Assembly (NCBI RefSeq): GCF_024756275.1
Contig: NZ_JANUGQ010000019.1
Span: forward strand, 62,001 to 126,000
Origin: Streptomyces pyxinae
Lineage (GTDB): Bacteria; Actinomycetota; Actinomycetes; Streptomycetales; Streptomycetaceae
Reading direction: 5' to 3'
Length of the DNA stretch: 64,000 nt
Made by a program: the position numbers and the translations under genes. The first letter of the stretch is position 1. The number at the start of each line of letters is the position of its first letter. The notes under the pieces were generated by a model, which saw only the letters and a program-made list of their open reading frames with translations, made no database searches and was not told where the DNA came from. This document shows positions 17,640 through 26,209 of this stretch, piece after piece.

Positions 17640-17659
17640 GACGGCCGGAACCGGCCGTC
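17640..17659 (-). terminator. Candidate hairpin after the acetyltransferase
   Basis: 9-bp perfect inverted repeat (gacggccgg-aa-ccggccgtc) downstream of the minus-strand gene ending at 17722. It lacks a U tract, so its role is uncertain. Confidence 0.4.
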
Positions 17660-17721
17660 TCCGCCGGGTCCTGGAACCGGTCGGGCCGGCCCCCGGAACC
17701 TGTGCTCCGGACGGGCCCGCC

Positions 17722-18324
17722 TCAGGCGGCGCGCTCGGTGAGGACGCCGTCCTTCTCGTCGTACCGGGCGCCGCTGCGCGGGCACTCCCAGACGCCCGGC
17801 TCGTCCGCCGCCGCCACCAGCCGCTCGCCGGCCCGGCCGACCCAGCCGACCTGCCGCGCGGGCACGCCCACCACGAGGGCGAAGTCCGGTACGTCCCGAG
17901 TGACCACGGCGCCCGCCGCCACCATGGCCCAGCGGCCGACCCGGACCGGCGCCACGCAGACCGACCGCGCGCCCAGCGAGGCGCCCTCGGCGACCTTGAC
18001 GCCCACGGCCTCCCAGTCGCCGCCGCGCTTCTGGTTGCCCTCGGGGTCCACCGAGCGCGGGTTGTGGTCGTTGGTCAGCACCACGGCCGGGCCCACGAAC
18101 ACCCCGTCGCCCAGCTCGGCGGGCTCGTAGACCAGGGCGTAGTTCTGCAGCTTGACGTTGTTCCCGACGCGCACCCCGGTCCCGACATAGGCGCCGCGTC
18201 CCACCACGCACCCCTCGCCCAGCGTGGCCCCCTCCCGGATCTGCGCGAGCTCCCACACGCTGCTCCCGGCCCCGATGGTGGCGCTGTCGTCGACCTGGGC
18301 GGTGGGCTGGACCCTGTAGTTCAC
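17722..18324 (-). CDS. Left-handed beta-helix N-acetyltransferase, WbpD/WlbB-like
   Basis: 200 residues. Hexapeptide repeats run from about residue 12 to 150 (IGAGSSVWELAQIREGATLG, VGNNVKLQNYALVYE, VFVGPAVVLTNDHNPRS, VRVGRWAMVAAGAVVTRDV). The C-terminal tail GWVGRAGERL ... CPRSGARYDEKDG is typical of the WbpD/WlbB group. These enzymes transfer acetyl from acetyl-CoA to the 3-amino group of UDP-2-acetamido-3-amino-2,3-dideoxyglucuronate. It supplies the fourth pathway step although it lies on the opposite strand from the other four. The GTG at 18324 has only a weak AAAAGAGA upstream. Three degenerate gggagttcgg repeats lie in the upstream 80 bases. Confidence 0.88.
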   Translation of the reverse strand: MNYRVQPTAQVDDSATIGAGSSVWELAQIREGATLGEGCVVGRGAYVGTGVRVGNNVKLQNYALVYEPAELGDGVFVGPAVVLTNDHNPRSVDPEGNQKRGGDWEAVGVKVAEGASLGARSVCVAPVRVGRWAMVAAGAVVTRDVPDFALVVGVPARQVGWVGRAGERLVAAADEPGVWECPRSGARYDEKDGVLTERAA

Positions 18325-18422
18325 GGTGCTGTCTCTTTTCGGAGTTCGGGAATGCGGGAGTTCGGCTTCGGGACGGCGGGAGTCCGGAGGTTCCCCGGGC
18401 GGTGGGGGAGGAGAGCCCGGCC

Positions 18423-18450
18423 CGCCCGGCGAGCCGCCCTACGCCGGGCG
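18423..18450 (-). terminator. Candidate terminator after the GT-C gene
   Basis: 9-bp perfect stem (cgcccggcg with cgccgggcg) and 10-base loop, 36 bases downstream of the minus-strand stop at 18486. Confidence 0.5.
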
Positions 18451-18485
18451 AGCATACGCGGCCGCGGTCCCCGGTCCATGGACGG

Positions 18486-19784
18486 TCAGGGGGAGTGCGG
18501 CCACACCAGCATCAGATAGCCGCCGTACGCGCCGGACACCACCACGGCCGTGCCGAGCAGCGGGTACAAGGTGCTCGGCCGGGCGGCCGCCAGGGCCCGG
18601 GCCGCCGGTATCAGCAGCGGAAAGGCGGGCAGCAGAAAACGCGCCTTGGAGTGGAAGTACCCCTCGCCGCCGACCGCGATGAGCAGCAGCACCCCGGCGT
18701 AGACGAGCAGCACCGCCGGCTGCCGGTCGCGGCAGCAGAGCGCGAAGAGCAGCAGAGCCGCCACCACCGTGCCCGCGCCGACCAGGGTGTTCAGATTGGT
18801 CGGGAGCGTGCGGAAGATGTCCGCGATCCGGTGGAAGGTGAAACTCCCGCCGTCGAAGGTGCTGCCCCACTTCTCCTGCACCTGGAAGTAGCCGCGCCAG
18901 TCGCCCGCCCGGTGGCCGACCCAGCCGAACCAGGCGAACCAGCCCAGCGGGGCCACCACCACCGCGACCAGCAGCGGTCCGGTGCGATCGGCCCGCCCGG
19001 CCGCCGGGCGACCGCGCCGGCGACCACCACCGCCACCGCCGGGACCAGTGCCGGTGCCGGCGCGCCCCGCCCGGGCCCGGGTGAACAGCGTCCACAGCGC
19101 GGCGAGCACCACCGCCGCCACGACGGCGGAGCCGGACGGCCGGGTGAGCCCGGCGAGCGAGGCCAGCACCCCGGCGACGGCCCAGCGGCGGGTGACGGCG
19201 GCGTACAGCGCCCAGGCGCAGAGCGCGGTGAACAGCGGCTCGGTGTAGGCCATCGACTCGACCATGGCGTGCGGGGCGATGCCCCACAGCACGGCGGCGA
19301 TCACTCCCGCGCGCTGCCCGGCGAGCTCCCGTGCCACCGCGTATATCCCCCAGGCGGCGGCGAGCGAGGCGACCACCGCTATCCCCCAGGCGACCGGCCC
19401 GGCCGGCAGCGGCAGTACGGCGGAGACCCCGCGTATCAGGGCCGGGTAGAGCGGGAAGAACGCGTATTTGCAGAGCGGCCCCTGCACCGCGCAGGCGTCC
19501 GTCATGGGCGCCGCGTAGCCGTACTGCGCGATGTGGACGTAGTAGACGGTGTCGTACTTGGCCGCGAGCAGGGTGCCGAGCCCGGGCCCCCGGTCGGGCA
19601 GCCGCAGCGCCACGAAGGCGATCCCCACCAGGCGCACCAGCGCGTACCCGGCCAGCGCCGGCCAGGCCCGGACCACCGGGGCGGTCCACCGGCCGGGCGG
19701 GGGCGGCGGGGGCGCCGCGCGCCGGGGCCGTGCGGCGGTGTGCGCGCCGGTCGCCGGGGCCGTCGGGGTGTGCACTCCCGGCAT
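18486..19784 (-). CDS. GT-C family membrane mannosyltransferase-like protein
   Basis: 432 residues with about nine hydrophobic helices after a Pro-rich cytoplasmic N-terminus. The first loop has AAKYDTVYYVHIAQYGY, equivalent to the W-D-x-x-x-Y-x-x-I-A-x-x-G-Y motif of PIG-V-like GT-C transferases. A second loop carries ESMAYTEPLFTAL. These enzymes use polyprenyl-phosphate sugars on the outer face of the membrane. A polyprenol-phosphate mannose synthase gene lies immediately upstream on the same strand, so Man-P-polyprenol is the likely donor. The start is ATG at 19784 (AGAGAG upstream); a GTG 30 bases earlier lacks a ribosome-binding site. Acceptor unknown. Confidence 0.8.
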   Translation of the reverse strand: MPGVHTPTAPATGAHTAARPRRAAPPPPPPGRWTAPVVRAWPALAGYALVRLVGIAFVALRLPDRGPGLGTLLAAKYDTVYYVHIAQYGYAAPMTDACAVQGPLCKYAFFPLYPALIRGVSAVLPLPAGPVAWGIAVVASLAAAWGIYAVARELAGQRAGVIAAVLWGIAPHAMVESMAYTEPLFTALCAWALYAAVTRRWAVAGVLASLAGLTRPSGSAVVAAVVLAALWTLFTRARAGRAGTGTGPGGGGGGRRRGRPAAGRADRTGPLLVAVVVAPLGWFAWFGWVGHRAGDWRGYFQVQEKWGSTFDGGSFTFHRIADIFRTLPTNLNTLVGAGTVVAALLLFALCCRDRQPAVLLVYAGVLLLIAVGGEGYFHSKARFLLPAFPLLIPAARALAAARPSTLYPLLGTAVVVSGAYGGYLMLVWPHSP

Positions 19785-20099
19785 CTCGACTCTCTCTGCT
19801 GTTGGGGCGCCCACCGGGCGCGACGCTGCTCACGCGTCACTTCGTCAACCGCAGGAATGGTACAGAAGTGCGAGATGGGAAAGGCGGGGCGAATATGTGC
19901 GGTGTTTCTGCTGTGCCTGCCGTGCCTTCTGCGCCTGCCGTGTCTCTTGTTCCTGTCGTTCCGACACGGAGGTTCGGTCACGGACCGACCGGCCGACCGA
20001 CGGACGGGCCGGGCAGGGCCCCCGTCGGTCCGGGCCATGAGCCGGTCCGGCCCCCGGTGACTCGGGTGGCGGGTGGCGGGCGGGAGGGCAGAGGCGGGC
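19785..20099. other. Intergenic, locally lower GC
   Basis: No gene seen. Bases 19840-19990 are clearly less GC-rich than the surroundings and contain an imperfect tandem duplication of tgcctgccgtg. A hairpin at 19995-20030 could terminate the minus-strand gene ending at 20100. Confidence 0.45.
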
Positions 20100-20864
20100 T
20101 CAGCGGCGACCGCGCCGCAGCCTCCGGAGCCGTGCGCCGACGCCCCAGGCGGTGACCCGCCAGAGCGCCTCGGCCACGATGGCGCGGCTCATCTTGCTGT
20201 CGCCGTGCTCCCGCTCCACGAAGGTGATGGGAACCTCGGCCACCCGGAAGCCCGCCCGCACGGTCCGCCACGCCAGGTCGACCTGGAAGCAGTATCCCTG
20301 GGAGGCGACCCGGTCCAGGCCGATGCCCTCCAGGGTCGTCCGCCGGAACGCCCGGTAGCCGCCGGTGACATCGCGGATGGGCACCCCGAGCAGCAGGCGC
20401 GAGTAGAGGCTGCCGCCCCGGGACAGCGCCTCACGGGACCTGGGCCAGTTGACGACCCGGCCGCCGGGCACCCAGCGGGACCCCAGCACCAGATCGGCGC
20501 CGTCCAGCGCGCCGAGCAGCCGGGGCAGCTCCTCGGGCCGGTGCGAGCCGTCCGCGTCCATCTCGACCAGGACCTCGTAGCCGCGCTCGATCCCCCAGCG
20601 GAAGCCCGCCAGATAGGCGGCGCCCAGCCCCTCCTTGCCCTTCCGGTGCAGGACGTGGACGTGATCGTCGGCCGCCGCCAGCTCGTCCGCGATCCGGCCG
20701 GTGCCGTCCGGGCTGTTGTCGTCCGCCACCAGGAGGTGGGCCCGGGGCACCGAGGCGCGCACCCGCGACACGACGGCGCCGATGTTCCCGGCCTCGTTGT
20801 AGGTGGGCACGATCACCAGCACCGGGCCGGGGCTGCCGGAGTCCGGCCGGTCGTCGTCTGTCAC
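20100..20864 (-). CDS. Polyprenol-phosphate mannose synthase (DPM1/Ppm1-like GT2)
   Basis: 254-residue GT2 enzyme that makes polyprenyl-phosphate mannose from GDP-mannose. The family motifs are VIVPTYNEAGNIG, ADDNSPDGTG, EMDADGSHRPEE, GSRWVPGG and DVTGGYRAFRR. It lacks the C-terminal GtrA-like membrane domain found in some homologues, so it is the short soluble or peripheral form. The GTG at 20864 is chosen because GCGAGGA lies upstream and the conserved core begins soon after; an earlier GTG at 20894 has no such site. It pairs with the GT-C gene downstream. Glucose rather than mannose as substrate cannot be excluded. Confidence 0.88.
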   Translation of the reverse strand: MTDDDRPDSGSPGPVLVIVPTYNEAGNIGAVVSRVRASVPRAHLLVADDNSPDGTGRIADELAAADDHVHVLHRKGKEGLGAAYLAGFRWGIERGYEVLVEMDADGSHRPEELPRLLGALDGADLVLGSRWVPGGRVVNWPRSREALSRGGSLYSRLLLGVPIRDVTGGYRAFRRTTLEGIGLDRVASQGYCFQVDLAWRTVRAGFRVAEVPITFVEREHGDSKMSRAIVAEALWRVTAWGVGARLRRLRRGRR

Positions 20865-21144
20865 GCTGTCTCGTCCTCGCCGTCGTACCGGCACGCTCGT
20901 CGTATCCGGCGCACTCGTCTCGCTCGTCGCACTCGTCGGCGTATCGACACACTCGCACCGTCACGCCGGCACCCGGCCGGTCCGGGGTCACCAGAGCATA
21001 AGGGCGGGCCGGAGCGCCCGGGCGGGGGCGTCCTGGGGCCCGGCGCCCCGGGCGCGTACCGGACACCCCCGCGAGGCACCCCCGCGGGGCACGGCCCCCG
21101 CCGGCCCCGGAGCCCCGGCCCGCGTCCCGGCCCCGAGTCCCGGT

Positions 21145-21174
21145 TTGACCGGCCCGGGAGGGGGCCCGTAACCT
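21145..21174 (+). promoter_or_regulatory. Vegetative promoter of rplU operon
   Basis: TTGACC (21145-21150), 18-base spacer, TAACCT (21169-21174). This is a good HrdB/sigma-70-type promoter giving a leader of about 150 bases before rplU. The remainder of 20865-21144 shows no gene. Confidence 0.78.
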
Positions 21175-21204
21175 TGGCCGTCGGCGTGTTTTCGTACGCG
21201 CCAG

Positions 21205-21302
21205 CTCCTGAGCACCTCCCTCCGGGTACGGCCCGGAGAGGCCGCTCGTCCCTTCCGGATCGCCGCGGGCCCCTGGCCCGTGCGGGCGGCTGGCATCAGG
21301 GG
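21205..21302 (+). promoter_or_regulatory. Structured 5' leader of rplU
   Basis: A 7-bp closing helix with one G-U pair (21205-21211 with 21296-21302) encloses two hairpins: 21220-21226 with 21232-21238, and 21267-21271 with 21275-21279. This multibranched shape resembles autogenous ribosomal-protein leaders. Control by L21 or another protein is inference. Confidence 0.45.
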
Positions 21303-21331
21303 TTTCCGTTCCGAGCGAGAGAGAGATCCGC

Positions 21332-21652
21332 GTGTACGCCATCGTGCGCAGCGGTGGTCGCCAGCACAAGGTTGCTGTCGGCGACATCGTTGAGGTTGAC
21401 AAGCTTTCCACTGCCAAGGTTGGCGACACGGTCGAGCTCTCGACCCTGCTCGTTGTCGACGGCGACTCCGTGACCAGCGACCCGTGGGTGCTGGACGGCA
21501 TCAAGGTCCAGGCCGAGGTTGTGGACCACCACAAGGGCGCCAAGATCGACATCCTGCGCTACAAGAACAAGACCGGTTACCGCCGCCGTCAGGGTCACCG
21601 CCAGCAGTACACGGCGATCAAGGTGACCGAGATCCCCGCGGCTGCGAAGTAA
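21332..21652 (+). CDS. rplU: 50S ribosomal protein L21
   Basis: 106 residues. The typical bL21 start YAIVRSGGRQHKVAVGD and the C-terminal RRRQGHRQQYTAIKV RNA-binding segment are present. It is the first gene of the rplU-rpmA-obg set and has its own promoter and leader upstream. The GTG at 21332 is preceded by GAGAGAGAGA. Codon use is somewhat less GC-biased than in neighbours (gtt codons), as in highly expressed genes. Confidence 0.97.
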   Translation: MYAIVRSGGRQHKVAVGDIVEVDKLSTAKVGDTVELSTLLVVDGDSVTSDPWVLDGIKVQAEVVDHHKGAKIDILRYKNKTGYRRRQGHRQQYTAIKVTEIPAAAK

Positions 21653-21666
21653 GGGACTGAGGAGAC

Positions 21667-21921
21667 ATGGCACACAAGAAGGGCGCATCGTCCACCCGGA
21701 ACGGTCGCGACTCCAACGCTCAGCGGCTCGGCGTGAAGCGCTTCGGCGGTCAGGTCGTCAACGCCGGTGAGATCCTGGTCCGCCAGCGCGGTACCCACTT
21801 CCACCCCGGTTCGGGCGTCGGTCGCGGTGGCGACGACACCCTGTTCGCGCTGAACGCCGGTGCCGTGGAGTTCGGCACCCACCGCGGCCGCAAGGTCGTG
21901 AACATCGTCCCGGTCGCCTGA
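21667..21921 (+). CDS. rpmA: 50S ribosomal protein L27
   Basis: 84 residues, bL27. It starts directly with AHKKGASSTRNGRDSN after Met, so it is the form without a cleavable N-terminal extension. The conserved QRGTHFHPGSGVGRGGDDTLFAL follows. It lies 14 bases after rplU with GAGGAG before the ATG. A long hairpin follows. Confidence 0.97.
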   Translation: MAHKKGASSTRNGRDSNAQRLGVKRFGGQVVNAGEILVRQRGTHFHPGSGVGRGGDDTLFALNAGAVEFGTHRGRKVVNIVPVA

Positions 21922-21950
21922 CCTCAGGCACCGAGCGGTTTCTTTCGCGG

Positions 21951-22007
21951 AGGCGGACCTCTCTTCCCGCACGCCGGTGACGGCGGGCGGGAGGCGGGTC
22001 CGCCTTT
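21951..22007 (+). terminator. Terminator or attenuator between rpmA and obg
   Basis: A 9-bp closing stem (21951-21959 with 21997-22005) encloses a further GC-rich hairpin and ends in TTT. It may reduce read-through from the ribosomal-protein genes into obg. Confidence 0.7.
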
Positions 22008-22110
22008 CGCGTGTCAGGCTCAGAGCGCGCGCCGCGGCTCCGGCACCCCGGACCCCGCGCGCCGCGTGGACCACACGCATGATGTACGTACGCACCTGGA
22101 GGCACCAGAC

Positions 22111-23547
22111 ATGACCACCTTCGTGGACCGCGTCGAGCTGCATGTCGCCGCGGGTAGCGGAGGCCACGGCTGTGCCTCCGTGCACCGGGAGAAGTTCAAG
22201 CCGCTCGGCGGCCCGGACGGCGGCAACGGCGGGCGCGGCGGGGACGTGATCCTCGTCGTCGACCAGTCCGTGACGACCCTGCTCGACTACCACCACTCGC
22301 CGCACCGCAAGGCGACCAACGGCAAGCCCGGCGAGGGCGGCAACCGCTTCGGCAAGGACGGCCAGGACCTGCTGCTGCCGGTGCCGGACGGCACGGTGGT
22401 GCTGGACAAGCGCGGCGAGGTGCTCGCCGACCTGGTCGGCCACGGCACCCGGTACGTCGCCGCCCAGGGCGGGCGTGGCGGCCTCGGCAACGCGGCCCTC
22501 GCCTCGGCGCGCCGCAAGGCCCCGGGCTTCGCGCTGCTCGGCGAGCCGGGCGACCTGGATGACATCGTCCTGGAGCTCAAGACCGTCGCGGACGTGGCGC
22601 TGGTCGGCTACCCGAGCGCCGGCAAGTCCTCGCTGATCTCCGTGCTCTCGGCCGCCAAGCCCAAGATCGCGGACTATCCCTTCACCACCCTGGTGCCCAA
22701 CCTGGGCGTGGTCACCGCCGGTTCCACCGTCTACACCGTCGCGGACGTGCCCGGACTGATCCCGGGCGCCAGCCAGGGCCGGGGCCTGGGCCTGGAGTTC
22801 CTGCGGCACGTCGAGCGCTGCTCGGTGCTGGTGCACGTGCTGGACACGGCGACCCTGGAGTCCGACCGCGACCCGGTCTCCGACCTCGATGTCATCGAGG
22901 AGGAGCTGCGGCAGTACGGCGGCCTGGAGAATCGGCCCCGGATCGTCGTCCTCAACAAGGTGGACATCCCGGACGGCAAGGACCTGGCCGAGATGATCCG
23001 CCCGGACCTGGAGGCGCGCGGCTACCGGGTCTTCGAGGTGTCCGCCGTCGCCCACCTGGGCCTCAAGGAATTCTCGTACGCGCTGGCCGACATGGTGGCG
23101 AAGGCCCGCGCGGCCCGGCCGGTGGCGGAGGCCACCCGGGTCGTCATCCGCCCCAAGGCGGTGGACGACACCGGCTTCACCGTGGTCCGCGAGGACGACG
23201 GCCTCTTCCGGGTGCGCGGCGAGAAGCCCGAGCGCTGGGTGCAGCAGACCGACTTCAACAACGACGAGGCCGTCGGCTACCTGGCCGACCGCCTCAACCG
23301 CCTCGGGGTCGAGGACGAGCTGATGAAGGCCGGGGCCCGGGCGGGCGACGGCGTGGCCATCGGCTCCGAGGAGAACGCGGTCGTCTTCGACTGGGAGCCC
23401 ACCATGGCGGCGGGCGCCGAGATGCTGGGCCGGCGTGGCGAGGACCACCGCCTGGAGGCCCCGCGCCCGGCCGCCCAGCGCCGCCGCGACCGCGACGCCG
23501 AGCGGGACGAGGCGCAGCGGGAGTACGACGACTTCGAACCCTTCTAG
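22111..23547 (+). CDS. obg: GTPase Obg/CgtA
   Basis: 478-residue essential GTPase linked to 50S assembly and, in Streptomyces, to development. It has an N-terminal glycine-rich Obg fold (1-155), then a G domain with P-loop GYPSAGKSS (166-174), DVPGLI and LNKVD. The C-terminal OCT domain (about 340-425) is followed by an Arg/Glu-rich tail. The ATG at 22111 was chosen for its GGAGG and because the fold begins immediately (MTTFVDRVELHVAAGSGG). Confidence 0.96.
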   Translation: MTTFVDRVELHVAAGSGGHGCASVHREKFKPLGGPDGGNGGRGGDVILVVDQSVTTLLDYHHSPHRKATNGKPGEGGNRFGKDGQDLLLPVPDGTVVLDKRGEVLADLVGHGTRYVAAQGGRGGLGNAALASARRKAPGFALLGEPGDLDDIVLELKTVADVALVGYPSAGKSSLISVLSAAKPKIADYPFTTLVPNLGVVTAGSTVYTVADVPGLIPGASQGRGLGLEFLRHVERCSVLVHVLDTATLESDRDPVSDLDVIEEELRQYGGLENRPRIVVLNKVDIPDGKDLAEMIRPDLEARGYRVFEVSAVAHLGLKEFSYALADMVAKARAARPVAEATRVVIRPKAVDDTGFTVVREDDGLFRVRGEKPERWVQQTDFNNDEAVGYLADRLNRLGVEDELMKAGARAGDGVAIGSEENAVVFDWEPTMAAGAEMLGRRGEDHRLEAPRPAAQRRRDRDAERDEAQREYDDFEPF

Positions 23548-24032
23548 GGGACCCGCGCCGCCGAAGAGCCGGGGCGCCCTGTCGGATCCGGGCGCCCTGC
23601 CGGGGGGCCCGGGTGTGCTGCCGGGCCAGGGTGCCCTCCCGCGTGGCCCGGGTGCCCTGCCGGGCCCGGGTGCCGTTCGCCCGGCGCCCGGGCCCGGCTC
23701 CGGGTGGCGGCTCCGGCTCCGGCCCCTGCCGCCGGTGGCCCGGCCCGTCGGCGGGACCCGCCCGGGCGGCCCGTGGCCGTGACCGGGCCGTAGGCTGGCC
23801 GCCGGGAGCCGGTGGGGTGCCCGGCCGGAGGCCCGGGGCGTACGCATGCCCCGGGAGGCTCCGGCTCCGGGGGCCTCCGGGCCGCCGTACGGCCGTACCC
23901 CGCCCGCCTCCGCAAGCAAGAGCCCGCAGGCAAAAGAACCCGCCGTGCGCACAACCGATCGGACGGGTGCGCCGTCTGACCAGGCGGGGACGGGTCACGA
24001 AACGGCCCCGGTACACGCGAAACGGAGCGTTG
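23548..24032. other. Intergenic with degenerate GC repeats
   Basis: No gene seen. Bases 23590-23690 hold several imperfect copies of cccgggtgccctgccggg in tandem. A possible -10 (TAGGCT) lies near 23791 without a -35. The last 100 bases are less GC-rich and lead to the GT4 start. Confidence 0.5.
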
Positions 24033-26159
24033 GTGAAGGTCTCCTTCCTCATCCACACCATCTACGGCATCGGCGGCACCATCCGCACCACGCTGAACCT
24101 GGCGGAGGAGCTGGCCGACCGGCACGAGGTGGAGATCGTCTCCGTCTTCCGCCACCGCGACAAGCCGCTCTTCGCCATCGACCCGCGGATCAGTGTCGTC
24201 CCGCTGGTGGACACCCGGCCCAAGTCGGCCACCAACGAGAAGAAGCACCCGGACCATCTGCGCGCCGCCGAGTCCTTCCCCCGGCACGAGGCCCGGTACC
24301 AGGAGTACAGCGCGCTCACCGACGAGCGGGTGCGCGACCACTACGCGGGCTCCGACGCCGACGTGGTCATCGGCACCCGCCCCGGGCTGACCGCCTATGC
24401 GGCGCGGTTCGCCCCGGAGGGAGCCGTGCTCATCGGCCAGGAGCACATGACGCACAACCACCACAAGGAGGAGCTGCGCGCCGAGATGCGCGAGCACCTC
24501 GCCCGGCTCGACGCCTTCGTCACCGTCTCCGAGGGGGACGCCGCCGTCTGGCGTGAGCGGTTCCCGCTGCCGGACACCCGGATCCTGGCCGTTCCCAACA
24601 GCGTGCCGGAACCGCCGGTCGCGCCCTCCGACGGCAGCGCCAGGCTGGTGGTCGCGGCCGGCCGGCTCTCCGGCGAGAAGCGGTACGACGTGCTGCTCGA
24701 CGCCTGGGCCAAGGTGGCCGCCGAGCGCCCCGACTGGGAGCTGCGGATCTACGGCTGGGGCACCCAGGGCGACAAGCTCCGCAAGAAGGCGGACCGGCTC
24801 GGCCTCTACAACAGCGTCCACTTCATGGGCCCGCACTCGCCCATCGAACCGGAGTGGGCCAAGGGCTCCGTCGCGGTGTCCACCTCCCGCCACGAATCCT
24901 TCGGGATGACCCTGGTGGAGGCGATGCGCTGCGGGCTGCCCGTGGTGAGCACCGACTGCGACTACGGGCCCCGGGAGATCCTCAAGGACGGCGAGGACGG
25001 GCTGCTGGTGCCGGTGGGCGACGCCGACGCGGTCGCCGGCGCGCTGCTGCGGCTGATCGGTGACGAGGAGCTGCGCCGGGAGATGGCCGCCGCCGCCGTC
25101 CGCAACGGCCGCCGGTTCGACCCGGAGACGGTGGCCGCGCGGTACGAGGAGCTGTTCCGCGAGCTGGTCGTGGCCCGGGGGCTGCCGGCCCTCTCCGCGA
25201 CCGGGGCGAAGCCCGCGCCGGACGCCGGGCCGGCCGGCCGGGAGCGCCCGGTGGCGGACTGCGAGGTCGCCGCCGACGGCGCGCTGACCTTCCGTCTTGT
25301 CACCCCGGCGGAGCCGGGCGACGAGCTGCTGTGCGTCCAGGGCGAGGAGGTCCGGGCCTGGCCGTTCGGTCCGGACGGCGCGGTCACGGTCGGCGCGGCG
25401 GAGACCTTCGCCGAAGGACTGTGGGAGTGCTTCGTCCGGCCCGCGGCCCCGGACACGACCGGCGCCGATGCCCCGGCCACCGGCGAGCGGCTCCCGGCCA
25501 CCGGCGAGCGGCTGCGGCTGCGGGCCCGGGTGATCGACGGGCGCGGCGCGCTGCGGGCCCGGGAGCGGGTGGCGCCCGGCCGGGCGGTGCGGCACCCGCT
25601 GCCGTACGCCACCCACACCGAGAAGCTGCTCGGCCTGCGGGCCTGGGACCGGCCGGTGCACGCCGAGTGCCGTACCGCCACCGTCGCCGGGCCCCGGCTG
25701 ACCCTCACCGGTGAACTGCTGGGCGCCGCCCCGGCGACCGCCTCCGGTGACCGGGCCGCCGGTGACCGCCCGGTGCTGCTGGCCCGGCGCCGGGGGGACG
25801 GGGACGAGGCGGCCCACCCGGGGGAGTGGACCGGGGACGGCGGCTTCCGCTGCGTCCTCCCGCTCACCGGACTGGTCGGCCGCCGCGGCTCCGACAGCGA
25901 GGTCTGGGACCTGCTGCTGCGGTACGCGCCGGACGCCGAGCCGGTCGCGATCGGCAAGCTGCTGGACGACGTGGTGGCGAAGGCCAAGACCCACACGTAC
26001 CCGGAGCGGCTGCTGCCGCTGGGCCGCTCCTGGGGGCTCGCGGGCCGGGTGGTGCGCAGGGCGCTCGGCCGCGACCGCGCCCGGGCGAAGGTCCGTACCT
26101 ACTACGTCGCCACCAATGACCTGGTGATCCACGTGGCCACCGAACCCCGCCGGGAGTGA
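24033..26159 (+). CDS. GT4 glycosyltransferase with C-terminal extension
   Basis: 708 residues. A GT4 domain occupies about 1-385: it starts VSFLIHTIYGIGGTIRTT, then VSTSRHESFGMTLVEAM (E-x7-E) and DCDYGPREIL, the last common in TagE-like poly(polyol-phosphate) glucosyltransferases. Residues 400-708 form a beta-rich extension ending THTYPERLLPLGRSWGLAGR. Similar strand-rich tails follow the TarS-like GT2 enzymes of both loci. The GTG at 24033 has GGAG five bases upstream. It is the first gene of the obg-proB wall-polymer group. It probably decorates a teichoic-acid-like chain; donor unknown. Confidence 0.84.
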   Translation: MKVSFLIHTIYGIGGTIRTTLNLAEELADRHEVEIVSVFRHRDKPLFAIDPRISVVPLVDTRPKSATNEKKHPDHLRAAESFPRHEARYQEYSALTDERVRDHYAGSDADVVIGTRPGLTAYAARFAPEGAVLIGQEHMTHNHHKEELRAEMREHLARLDAFVTVSEGDAAVWRERFPLPDTRILAVPNSVPEPPVAPSDGSARLVVAAGRLSGEKRYDVLLDAWAKVAAERPDWELRIYGWGTQGDKLRKKADRLGLYNSVHFMGPHSPIEPEWAKGSVAVSTSRHESFGMTLVEAMRCGLPVVSTDCDYGPREILKDGEDGLLVPVGDADAVAGALLRLIGDEELRREMAAAAVRNGRRFDPETVAARYEELFRELVVARGLPALSATGAKPAPDAGPAGRERPVADCEVAADGALTFRLVTPAEPGDELLCVQGEEVRAWPFGPDGAVTVGAAETFAEGLWECFVRPAAPDTTGADAPATGERLPATGERLRLRARVIDGRGALRARERVAPGRAVRHPLPYATHTEKLLGLRAWDRPVHAECRTATVAGPRLTLTGELLGAAPATASGDRAAGDRPVLLARRRGDGDEAAHPGEWTGDGGFRCVLPLTGLVGRRGSDSEVWDLLLRYAPDAEPVAIGKLLDDVVAKAKTHTYPERLLPLGRSWGLAGRVVRRALGRDRARAKVRTYYVATNDLVIHVATEPRRE

Positions 26160-26209
26160 GTGGTTTCCGTCACCCCCCGCCCCGCTCACCATGGCGCCGA
26201 GAGCCCTGG

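Noticed and set aside
3177..20864. Secondary-metabolite (aminosugar antibiotic) cluster
   Set aside because: There is no polyketide, peptide or aglycone gene, and the sugar genes match a uronic-acid wall-polymer pathway with TarS-like transferases.
23613..24032. Extension of the GT4 gene upstream of 24033
   Set aside because: The upstream in-frame segment is GC-repeat-derived Arg/Pro/Gly sequence; GGAG-GTG at 24033 starts exactly at the first conserved strand.
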